DNA of 64,000 nt, taken from contig CADBAG010000003.1 of NCBI GenBank assembly GCA_902792635.1, forward strand, positions 56,324 through 120,323, written 5' to 3'. Origin of the DNA: an uncultured Prevotellaceae bacterium (lineage in GTDB: Bacteria > Bacteroidota > Bacteroidia > Bacteroidales > Bacteroidaceae). This document shows, in pieces, positions 28,401-36,216 of this stretch. A model generated the notes under the pieces. That model did no database searches. It was not told where the DNA came from and saw only the letters and a program-made list of their open reading frames with translations. Both the position numbers and the translations under genes were made by a program. Within the stretch, counting starts at the first letter, position 1. Each line of letters opens with the position of its first letter.

Positions 28401-28852
28401 TTTCGAACTTTACGGTTGAATCTGATTCTTTGTGTCGGGGGCAGTGCTTCGGAGAGGCACAATCTTCCATAACCCCAGACTAAAGGAGCGATAGCGACTG
28501 CAGTCTGGGGATTTAAGACTGTGCTCAGATACCTGACATCCAGCCTCGGAGAGGCTGAATGCGCCTTGGCACGCTATGTTTAGGTTAAAATTACGCACTT
28601 TCGTGCAGTCTGCCTCTCCGAGGCAGGAAATCAGTCAAATACGCTCTCACAACAGACCCCAGTCTGCGTCGCTACGCTCCTTAGACTGGGGTTATGAAAG
28701 ATTCAGCCTCTCCGAGGCTGTCAACCTCGTAAAAGAAAAGCACTTTTCAACCATACAGCTCGAATAATTTCGCCCCCTCCTGACAAAATAGTTTGCTTAT
28801 TATTTCCCCGTTTAAATAATTATAACTAATTTTACGCACAGAAAACGTCTAT
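28401..28852. other. 452-bp intergenic region
   Basis: Holds the nested palindromic element described separately (28402-28764), followed by 88 bases of AT-rich sequence. I see no gene and no good TAnnTTTG match; TAACTAATTTTA near 28825 is the nearest. Confidence 0.8.
28402..28764. mobile_element. Nested palindromic dispersed element, copy A
   Basis: A 363-bp element bounded by 19-bp inverted ends (28402-28420 and 28746-28764; 16 of 19 match TTCGAGCTGTACGGTTGAA). Inside are two oppositely oriented modules. Each has GCCTC...GAGGC mini-hairpins flanking a CCCCAGACT/AGTCTGGGG or CCCCAGTCT/AGACTGGGG stem around a loop with AAGGAGCG...GCGAC. The left end and module reappear at 63902-64000. No coding frame is credible. 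Confidence 0.85.
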
Positions 28853-31681
28853 ATGATGAAATCTGTGCGTTTACACATTATTATATATATCCTTCTGACC
28901 GTCATCTTGATGGCTCTTCCGTACAACGTCGTTGCCGACGAGTTCAGCAATGACCGCATGTGCTACCTCACGAAGGAGAGAGGATTGCCGGGCGAGACGG
29001 TCAACCAGATCATCACTGATGCCATAGGACAAGTATGGATAGCTACCGACAACGGTGTATGCCGCTACAATGGACGTGATCTGCACATTTTCCCCTTCCC
29101 TAACGAAACGAAGAAAGCTATCTTTACCTACTCCATCACATTTGATGCACACGGCACACTCTATGCCGCTACTAAGAAAGGTATCTACCAACTTAATAGA
29201 GGCGACAATGCCTTCCATAGAATTTACCCATCCATTGAGATGGCTGAAACAGCGCTTGCCGTAGGCGAGACCATTTTCGTCGGCAACCGACAGGGATTCA
29301 ACGTTCTACAAGATGGGAAGGTACGTACCATTACCGTTGGCTCCACTCCCACAGGCATCGAAAACGGCATCCGAGATATCAAGCTCGGAGAAGATGGCAA
29401 CGTATGGTTCGTCAGCCGCTACGGCTTACATCGTTACAATCTCAAGATCGGGCACGTCACGTCCTACGATATCGCACATCTGTTGCCCCCACGCGCTGCT
29501 TTATCGAGGCTCTTGCCCGTCGCCGGCCATTTCTTTATCGGCACGAAAAATAACGGACTTTATATCTATTCCACGAAGACACGACAGGCCTCTCGCGTTA
29601 AAGGTATCGGCAACACCATCGGTGCCCTCACTGCTGCACCGGCTGGCTGTATCACCGTAAGTGGTGGAGGAGCCTTCCTGCTCAACGCTCACAACGGACA
29701 GATCGTCAAACAGTTTGTACAAAAAGACCGCGAGGGCCACGGTGATCTGCCAACGGATGCCGTCAACTGCTACTACCGCGACCACAATGGTGTCGACTGG
29801 TTTGGTCTCTATCGTTATGGCGCAGCTTATTTCTACCATTCAGAAAATCTGTTTCACATCTATAAGTTCGGCGACTTCACCTCAGAGGGTCTTGATGTGC
29901 GCAGCGTACTTGTGCATGGAGCACAGAAAGTGATAGGCACAGCCAATGACCTGTGGTTCGTAGACGAGCAACGTCACCTCGTGAAGCATTATTCTTCAGA
30001 GCAGCTCGGTGATGCACATGCCATCTCACAGTTAGCTTATTACAACGGAGCCTACTATGTTGGCAGTTTTGATGCAGGACTACACCGTTTCTCAGCTACC
30101 AACTTCGATCCTCTACCAAACCTTCCGGAGCCAGTCCTATCAACTACCACAATAGGGTCACTCGTAACCGACAACAGGGGCAACCTGTGGATGGGTACGG
30201 GAGAAGGACTATTCATTCTGGGGGCCAATGGACAACTGAGGCATTATACCGAAAACAATTCTAATATCATAGGTAGTCTCATCACGGCCATCTTGTTCAT
30301 GCCCAATGGCAATGCATGGCTGGGTGGCCCCAGCGGACTGTGCCTGTACAACAGTAAGACCGGCAACTTTGAAAAAGATCATTTCCCAACCAACTTCTTC
30401 AGCACTGCTAATATTAAAGAAATAATAGCTGCTCACCAAGGCGACTATATCTTCAATGCGGGCAGCAACATCTACTATTCCGATGCTGCCCTTCATCACT
30501 TTGGGGAAATCACTCCACCGCAAAACATCTCGTTGAACAATTGTATCTCCACCCTTGATGACTTCCGCGGCCACTACTGGTTAGCAACGGAGGACGGATT
30601 GTTCTGCAGTGACTATCCAGGCACGAACGTCCTGCATTTCGGCTATGGTGAAGGTCTCTGTTGTCAACTCATTGCCGGACGTATCACTATGGACAGCAAC
30701 CACAACATCTGGGTGTGCACATCCAACGGTCTGATGCACGTCCGCATGGAAGACCTCCAGAGATGGCAAAGACAAGCCAAATACAAGCTTCTCCTTTATC
30801 ATGTCTACATTGATGGCAATCCGATAGAATTAGGCACAGAGAGCGACATCAACGACAACCACCGGCTCAGCATGAAGTGGAACCTCGCATCATCTGTCCT
30901 GACACTCCGCCCGTTGCTTGCCGACTATGCCCGTCCCTATGGTAGACTCTATGAGTATAAGGTCGATGGAGAGAAGGAATGGCGGGTCGTAAAAGATGGT
31001 GAAGACATCCGGCTCAGGCACTTAGGCATCGGACGCCACAGCCTCGAAGTGAGACTGGCAGGCGCTCCCGGCACGCTCACGACCTATCAGATCTCGGTGT
31101 CTCCCTCCGGTTGGGCTATCCTCGAACTTTTGTTGTTCATCGTTGCTGTCATTGCTTTCGTCTTGTGGTACCGCTACCGCAAGAGTACATACACGCTGCT
31201 TCAGGAGCGCAACGAGATTGAGGAAGCGCTCATCGAGACTGAAACGGAGAAACAGCAGAACGAGCTGCAACAAGCAGAAGCTCCAAAAGTCGAAGTCGAA
31301 AAAGCATCAGCCAAATATGAACGCGTAAAAGTTGACGAGGCCGAGTGTACAAATATCGTCAAGCGAATGAAGGATTATATAGAGAAGAACAAGATCTATA
31401 CCGATCCCGACTTGAAGATGAGTGACCTTGCCGATCACCTCGGCATTTCTTCGAGCAAGCTTTCTCAAGTCTTTAACCTCTACCTCAAAGAGAACTGGTA
31501 CGACTTCATCAACCGCTACCGCTTAGCAGAGTTTAAGCGCCTCATCGCTGAAGGCAAGGACAAGCAATACACGCTCCTTGCCCTGAGTGCCAAGTGCGGC
31601 TTCAAGAAGTCGAGTTTCTTCACCACCTTCCGCAAAGTGGAAGGCATGACACCTACCGAATACCTTAAGGAGCACAAATAA
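28853..31681 (+). CDS. One-piece AraC-type regulator with HTCS-like beta-propeller sensor
   Basis: 942 residues. A signal or anchor segment is followed by about 700 residues of two-propeller sensor with repeating motifs such as DAIGQVWIATDNGVCRYNG and DNRGNLWMGTGEGLFIL. A Y_Y_Y-type domain (~690-755) follows, then one membrane helix (AILELLLFIVAVIAFVLWYRY), a Glu/Gln-rich coiled coil, and a C-terminal AraC HTH (LKMSDLADHLGISSSKLSQVF, TLLALSAKCGFKKSSFFTTF). The histidine kinase and receiver domains of a normal hybrid two-component system are absent, so signalling must be direct or through oligomerisation. It lies between the lyase/GH97/beta-helix cluster and the sigma-SusC/D cluster and could control either. 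Confidence 0.88.
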   Translation: MMKSVRLHIIIYILLTVILMALPYNVVADEFSNDRMCYLTKERGLPGETVNQIITDAIGQVWIATDNGVCRYNGRDLHIFPFPNETKKAIFTYSITFDAHGTLYAATKKGIYQLNRGDNAFHRIYPSIEMAETALAVGETIFVGNRQGFNVLQDGKVRTITVGSTPTGIENGIRDIKLGEDGNVWFVSRYGLHRYNLKIGHVTSYDIAHLLPPRAALSRLLPVAGHFFIGTKNNGLYIYSTKTRQASRVKGIGNTIGALTAAPAGCITVSGGGAFLLNAHNGQIVKQFVQKDREGHGDLPTDAVNCYYRDHNGVDWFGLYRYGAAYFYHSENLFHIYKFGDFTSEGLDVRSVLVHGAQKVIGTANDLWFVDEQRHLVKHYSSEQLGDAHAISQLAYYNGAYYVGSFDAGLHRFSATNFDPLPNLPEPVLSTTTIGSLVTDNRGNLWMGTGEGLFILGANGQLRHYTENNSNIIGSLITAILFMPNGNAWLGGPSGLCLYNSKTGNFEKDHFPTNFFSTANIKEIIAAHQGDYIFNAGSNIYYSDAALHHFGEITPPQNISLNNCISTLDDFRGHYWLATEDGLFCSDYPGTNVLHFGYGEGLCCQLIAGRITMDSNHNIWVCTSNGLMHVRMEDLQRWQRQAKYKLLLYHVYIDGNPIELGTESDINDNHRLSMKWNLASSVLTLRPLLADYARPYGRLYEYKVDGEKEWRVVKDGEDIRLRHLGIGRHSLEVRLAGAPGTLTTYQISVSPSGWAILELLLFIVAVIAFVLWYRYRKSTYTLLQERNEIEEALIETETEKQQNELQQAEAPKVEVEKASAKYERVKVDEAECTNIVKRMKDYIEKNKIYTDPDLKMSDLADHLGISSSKLSQVFNLYLKENWYDFINRYRLAEFKRLIAEGKDKQYTLLALSAKCGFKKSSFFTTFRKVEGMTPTEYLKEHK

Positions 31682-31697
31682 TTTCAGTTTAAGAGAG

Positions 31698-31964
31698 CCT
31701 CGAAGAGGTACCACACGGTTAGCCCCACGTGAGGCGAAGCCGAAACGTGGGGTAAGATGGAGGCGGACGACCTGAAGTCCGGCCTTGAAGAGGGCGAACA
31801 TGGTTAACCAGCAACGGTAACATCATACTATGTTCACCATACCACACCCCAACCATGTTCGCCCTCTTCGAGGCCGGATTGCAATGAAACACCAACGGAC
31901 CAAAACCCCATGCTGCGTCGCTTCGCTCCTTGCATGGGGCTAACCATGTGGCACCTCTTCGAGG
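31698..31964. mobile_element. Nested palindromic dispersed element, copy B
   Basis: A 267-bp element with 29-bp inverted ends (31698-31726 and 31936-31964, two mismatches), each starting CCTCGAAGAGG. A second 27-bp inverted pair lies inside (31779-31805 and 31851-31877, one mismatch). Two stems, CCCCACGT/ACGTGGGG (31723-31752) and CCCCATGC/GCATGGGG (31906-31939), enclose loops resembling those of copy A (GCGTCGCTTCGCTCCTT). Same plan as copy A with different stem bases. Confidence 0.85.
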
Positions 31965-32018
31965 TGCGGATGGTTCCTAAGAAAATTGCCCCCGCAACCA
32001 ATACCGGACGTCATCGCT

Positions 32019-32214
32019 CGACGTTCGACAACCAACTTCCTGACGTTCGACAACCAACTTCCTGACGTTCGACAGCCGATTGGCTGACACGTGTCGAACG
32101 ATTGGCTGACACGTGCCGAACAATTGGCTGACACGTGACGAACAATTGGCTGACACGTGCCGACCGATTGGCTGACACGTGCCGACCGATTGGCTGACAC
32201 GTGCCAAACAATGA
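32019..32214. repeat. 22-bp phased palindrome array 2
   Basis: Nine units at exact 22-bp period, marked by TGAC or CGAC at 32019, 32041, 32063, 32085, 32107, 32129, 32151, 32173 and 32195. The last six contain GGCTGACACGTG. CAATTG or CGATTG lies midway; for example dyads at 32112.5, 32123.5 and 32134.5 are 11 bp apart. The first three units are degenerate (GACGTTCGACAACCAACTT). Same unit as array 1 at 7172-7261. Confidence 0.92.
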
Positions 32215-32366
32215 TAAAGCAGTTTTTAACGCATCGAGAGCCACATCTATAGTATCCATCAAGTTTGTCTAAAGTAGATGGAATATATCTAAAAAACTAT
32301 TATCCAACGAGTTAAACCAAATGGACAACCCGCTAAAAGAGTTGGCGAGAGTTTACGCCTTTTCAG

Positions 32367-32397
32367 TTGATTTATATCAATTTAAGCCCTAACTTTG
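32367..32397 (+). promoter_or_regulatory. Promoter of the ECF sigma factor gene
   Basis: GTTG-type -33 (TTG at 32367-32369), 20-base spacer, TAACTTTG (32390-32397), 25 bases before the start codon. It matches the housekeeping consensus, so the sigma gene itself is probably read by RpoD. Confidence 0.6.
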
Positions 32398-32422
32398 CAG
32401 CAGAAAACAAAACCAATGCTAT

Positions 32423-32953
32423 ATGGAAAAGGTTCTCCACAAGGTTTTAAACGCCTCCGACTCCAACGTCATCGCAACGGTCTACACCGATTGTCACGAT
32501 GATCTCCTGCGGTACATCACCGCATACACCCACGACACGATGGCTGCCGAGGACATGGTCCAGGATGTCTTCATGAAAGTGATGGATCTCGACGTCCTCA
32601 CTTTAGCGACAGCCCGTAGCCTCGTCTTCACCATCGCCAAGCGCATGATCATTGATGACGCGCGTCATAAGACGTTCGTGCGTGAACAGGAGAAGAAGCT
32701 ACGCGAGACCCAGTCGCTCTACGACTCGTTCTCTGTAGCCCACAAGATCGCTTACGACGAGCTCGTCTCTATGGAACAGCACATCCTCAACCGCATGGCT
32801 CCCAAACGAGCAGAGGTATATAAGATGTATCGCCACGAGGAACTCTCCTCGCAGGAGATTGCCGACAAGCTCTCGCTCAGCAAGCGCACCGTGGAGACAC
32901 ATATTTATCTCTCGACAAAGCAGATGCGGGAAGAGATGCGCAAGGCATTATAA
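32423..32953 (+). CDS. ECF-type sigma-70 factor
   Basis: Extracytoplasmic-function sigma factor, 176 residues. Region 2 has YITAYTHDTMAAEDMVQDVFMKVM and the helix SLVFTIAKRMIIDDARHK. Region 4 ends in ELSSQEIADKLSLSKRTVETHIYLSTKQM. It sits 55 bases upstream of susC and is cotranscribed with that locus. In Bacteroidales such factors usually pair with a FecR-like anti-sigma gene and a SusC with an N-terminal signalling (STN) domain; neither is seen here, so its control is unclear. The last codons are repeated after the stop codon (TGCGCAAG...ATTATAA, 32938-32974). Confidence 0.9.
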   Translation: MEKVLHKVLNASDSNVIATVYTDCHDDLLRYITAYTHDTMAAEDMVQDVFMKVMDLDVLTLATARSLVFTIAKRMIIDDARHKTFVREQEKKLRETQSLYDSFSVAHKIAYDELVSMEQHILNRMAPKRAEVYKMYRHEELSSQEIADKLSLSKRTVETHIYLSTKQMREEMRKAL

Positions 32954-33008
32954 AGATTTTGCGCAAGCATTATAAGAAAGAATAATATCAACAGCTAAAT
33001 ACACAAAA

Positions 33009-36000
33009 ATGAAGCACAACCTAATCACACTCAGCATGATGCTCGGTCTGATGAGCCCCGCAGGAGCCAGCCTCGCGATGGCCGCTCCTATCGTGGCACA
33101 GCAACAGACGGTCAAGGGCACAGTGGTAGACGAGAATGGTGAGCCGCTCATCGGCGTCACCGTCCAAGTCATAGGTCAGAAAGGCGGAGCCATCACCGAC
33201 ATCGATGGTAACTTCTCCGTCAATGCCGCTCCCGGCGCCAAGCTCAAGTTCTCCTACATCGGCTATGCCGACCAGACGGTGGCCGCCACCGCTTCACCCA
33301 TGAACGTGAAGCTGCAGCCCGACAACAAACAACTGCAGGAAGTGGTCGTCGTCGGTTACGGTACACAGAAGAAAGAGTCGCTCACCGGTGCCGTCACTGT
33401 CATCGATTCTAAAGCCTTCGAGCAGAAAGGTGGCCTTGAGTCTCCGCTGCAGGCCCTGCAAGGTCAGGTTCCGGGTGTGATGATCACCCGTTCTTCCTCT
33501 GCCCCTGGTGACGAGAGCTGGAACATGAACCTTCGCGGTGCCTCCTCCGTGAACAGCACGGAACCGCTCATCGTTATCGACGGCGTGGCTTGCAACAGTG
33601 TCAGCGACTTGCGACTCATCAACTCAGATGATATCGAGTCGATCAACTTCCTCAAGGATGGTTCCGCAGCTATCTACGGTAGCCGTGCAGCCGGAGGTGT
33701 TGTGCTCATCACAACAAAGAAAGGTAAGAGCGGCAAGGTGAAAGTCGACTACAGTGGTTCCGCTACGTTGAAGACTGTCGGTCTCATGCCGACACTGATG
33801 AACATTGACCAGTGGGCAGACGGCGTGCAGCAGGCTCTCAGGAACGATGGCAACACAAGCAACGTGTGGTACACCTATGCCGAACTGGCAAAGAAATATA
33901 AAGGCCAGTATATCGACCTGCAGAAGACCGCCAACCCCTTCGGCGGAGCAGCATTCACGGATGTCAAGGACTTCGTCTTCTCCGATGATGTCGACTGGCT
34001 CGGCACACTTTTCGGTGACAGTTGGAGCACAAACCAGAGCCTCTCTGTCAGTGGCGGTACGGAGAAAAACGTCTACCGTGTTTCCGGAAACTTCCTCTAC
34101 GACGGTTCACCTTTGCAGTATGGCAATAACAACAACAAGCGCTTCAACCTCCGCTTCAACAACACCTATCAGTTCAACAAGATTCTCTCTCTCGAGAGCA
34201 GCATCGCCTACAACCGCCAGGAGCAGGTCGCTCCGACGCTTGTCGGTTCTGCACTGACCGTCAGCATGCCTATGCCGGGCCTGCCCTTGGAGACTGTCGA
34301 TGGCAAGGCTTACGCCTGGGGAACCTGGGGCTCACCGCTCGCTAAACTCACGCAAGGTGGCGACAACAAGCTCTCTGTGACGGCCATCAACATCAGTGAG
34401 ACGCTGAAGGCGCACATTCTGCCTTGGCTCGATGCCAATGTCAATGTCGGTTACAACAGCAGCGACGCTCGCCGTAAGACCGTGCAGAACGCCATCACTT
34501 ATTACAACTATGCCGGCAACACGGCTGTATACGAAGACCCTGTGCAGTCGAAGTCCTATTTTAAGCAGACCTCTACGCGTACCGACTTCTATAGTGTCTC
34601 TGGCTACATCAATGCTCACAAGACTTTCCTCGATAAGCACAACACATCGCTCACACTCGGTACACAGTATGAGCTCAAAGATATGGAAGGCTTCGGCGCA
34701 CAGTATACCGACATCATCGATGGTCTCGATGTCATCAATGGTAACGGCACATTAACGCTCGCCTCTTCGGATGCTTCGACTAACTACCGTACGGCCAACA
34801 TGTCCTACTTCTATCGCCTGAATTACGACTATGACAGCCGTTACCTCCTTGAGTTCAACGGTCGTTACGACGGTAGCTCAAAGTTCCAGGCCAAGAACCG
34901 CTGGGCGTTCTTCTGGGGTGTGAGTGCCGGATGGCGTATCAACCAGGAGAAGTTCATGCAGAACATCAAGTGGATCAGCAACCTCAAGCTCCGCGCTTCG
35001 TACGCTGAGATGGGTTCACAGAGTGGTATCGATAACTATGACGGTTACCAGTTCTATAACCTCCATACCAACAGTGGCGCTTATATCGGCACCGATCTGG
35101 TCAACTATATCTCTACAAACGGTAAGTTCGCCTCTACGACCCGCCAATGGGAGCGCATCCACAACTATAACCTCGGTCTCGACTTCGGCTTCCTCAACGG
35201 TGCCCTTACAGGTACGGTCGACTGGTGGCTGAAGAAGAACAACAACATGCTTGTCGCTGTCACCTATCCCGCTGTCCTCGGTGACGCCGCTCCTACCGCC
35301 AACACCGGTAAATTCAAGGACTGGGGAGGTGAAGGCAGCCTGACCTACAACTTCCACATCGGACAGGTGAAAGGACACGTCGGTGGCACACTGACCTATG
35401 CCCGCAATGAGCTCACCGACTACGGTGGCACCAACGTCATCAAGTCGGGTTATACCAGCACACAGCAAGGCTATCCTCTCTACTCCATCTTCGGCATGCG
35501 TTACGGCGGGAAGATCCAGAATGAGGAGCAGCTGAAGGCTTACATTCAGAAGTATTATCCCAACAACGGCATCGGCATGCCTAAGAACCTCCGCGTAGGC
35601 GACAACATGTACTGCGATGAGAATGGTGACGGCGTACTCGACTATCGCGACTATATCTATCTCGGCTCCGACAGCCCTGAGATCTCCTACTCGTTCAACT
35701 TCGGTGGCGAATGGAAAGGCATCGACATCAGCGTCGTCTTCCAGGGCGCAGGCAACCGCTTTGTCTATCGTGGCATCGACAACTGGACCGTCCCGTTCCG
35801 CTCGCTCTACACGAACACGACAACCTCCTCTATCGGTAACACCTGGAGCGTAGATAATCCTGATGCATACTATTGCCCGTATACCACGGATTCAAACATC
35901 ATCAGCTACGACTATCAGGCAAGCTCACTCACCGCACAGGATGCCCGCTACATACGCCTGAAGAACGTCACTGTCGGATACAACATCCCCAAGACCATTC

Positions 36001-36173
36001 TGACAAAGATCGGGTTCCTCCAGAGCGCACGCGTCTACTTCACAGGTGAGGATCTCTGGGAGAGCACAAAGATTCACGACGGATGGGATCCGGAGGCCAA
36101 GCGCAACGCAAGCGGCGTTCAGCGCTACCCCTTCACACGCAACTTCACCTTCGGGTTAAACCTCACATTCTAA
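33009..36173 (+). CDS. SusC-like TonB-dependent transporter (lyase locus)
   Basis: Outer-membrane glycan importer, 1054 residues. Signal peptide ends near Ala25. A carboxypeptidase-regulatory-like domain follows (VKGTVVDENGEPLIGVTVQV), then the TonB-box-like region EVVVVGYGTQKKESLTGAV, the plug (ALQGQVPGVMITRSSSAPGD, IVIDGVACNS, IESINFLKDGSAAIYGSRAAGGVVLITTKKG) and a 22-strand barrel ending in aromatic FTFGLNLTF. No N-terminal STN domain is seen, so it is not the classical trans-envelope signalling type despite the sigma factor upstream. It is followed 43 bases later by its SusD partner. Confidence 0.95.
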   Translation: MKHNLITLSMMLGLMSPAGASLAMAAPIVAQQQTVKGTVVDENGEPLIGVTVQVIGQKGGAITDIDGNFSVNAAPGAKLKFSYIGYADQTVAATASPMNVKLQPDNKQLQEVVVVGYGTQKKESLTGAVTVIDSKAFEQKGGLESPLQALQGQVPGVMITRSSSAPGDESWNMNLRGASSVNSTEPLIVIDGVACNSVSDLRLINSDDIESINFLKDGSAAIYGSRAAGGVVLITTKKGKSGKVKVDYSGSATLKTVGLMPTLMNIDQWADGVQQALRNDGNTSNVWYTYAELAKKYKGQYIDLQKTANPFGGAAFTDVKDFVFSDDVDWLGTLFGDSWSTNQSLSVSGGTEKNVYRVSGNFLYDGSPLQYGNNNNKRFNLRFNNTYQFNKILSLESSIAYNRQEQVAPTLVGSALTVSMPMPGLPLETVDGKAYAWGTWGSPLAKLTQGGDNKLSVTAINISETLKAHILPWLDANVNVGYNSSDARRKTVQNAITYYNYAGNTAVYEDPVQSKSYFKQTSTRTDFYSVSGYINAHKTFLDKHNTSLTLGTQYELKDMEGFGAQYTDIIDGLDVINGNGTLTLASSDASTNYRTANMSYFYRLNYDYDSRYLLEFNGRYDGSSKFQAKNRWAFFWGVSAGWRINQEKFMQNIKWISNLKLRASYAEMGSQSGIDNYDGYQFYNLHTNSGAYIGTDLVNYISTNGKFASTTRQWERIHNYNLGLDFGFLNGALTGTVDWWLKKNNNMLVAVTYPAVLGDAAPTANTGKFKDWGGEGSLTYNFHIGQVKGHVGGTLTYARNELTDYGGTNVIKSGYTSTQQGYPLYSIFGMRYGGKIQNEEQLKAYIQKYYPNNGIGMPKNLRVGDNMYCDENGDGVLDYRDYIYLGSDSPEISYSFNFGGEWKGIDISVVFQGAGNRFVYRGIDNWTVPFRSLYTNTTTSSIGNTWSVDNPDAYYCPYTTDSNIISYDYQASSLTAQDARYIRLKNVTVGYNIPKTILTKIGFLQSARVYFTGEDLWESTKIHDGWDPEAKRNASGVQRYPFTRNFTFGLNLTF

Positions 36174-36216
36174 CAACAACGGCCTATTCAGTTCAACACC
36201 ATAAATACAAGAAAAC

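Larger units (their letters stand above)
31682..32422. other. 741-bp intergenic region rich in repeats
   Basis: Contains nested palindromic element B (31698-31964), then the nine-unit 22-bp palindrome array (32019-32214), then the promoter of the ECF sigma factor (32367-32397). Open frames here are by-products of the repeats. I see no gene. Confidence 0.85.

Noticed and set aside
32019-32214. CRISPR array or coding repeat in the 22-bp array
   Set aside because: Repeats are contiguous with no unique spacers, so not CRISPR. All three minus frames are open only because the unit has no stop codons and 22 is not a multiple of three; the resulting peptides are by-products.
31682-32262. Small genes in the intergenic region before the sigma factor
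   Set aside because: All frames here are made of the palindromic element and the 22-bp array; none has a plausible start context or family.
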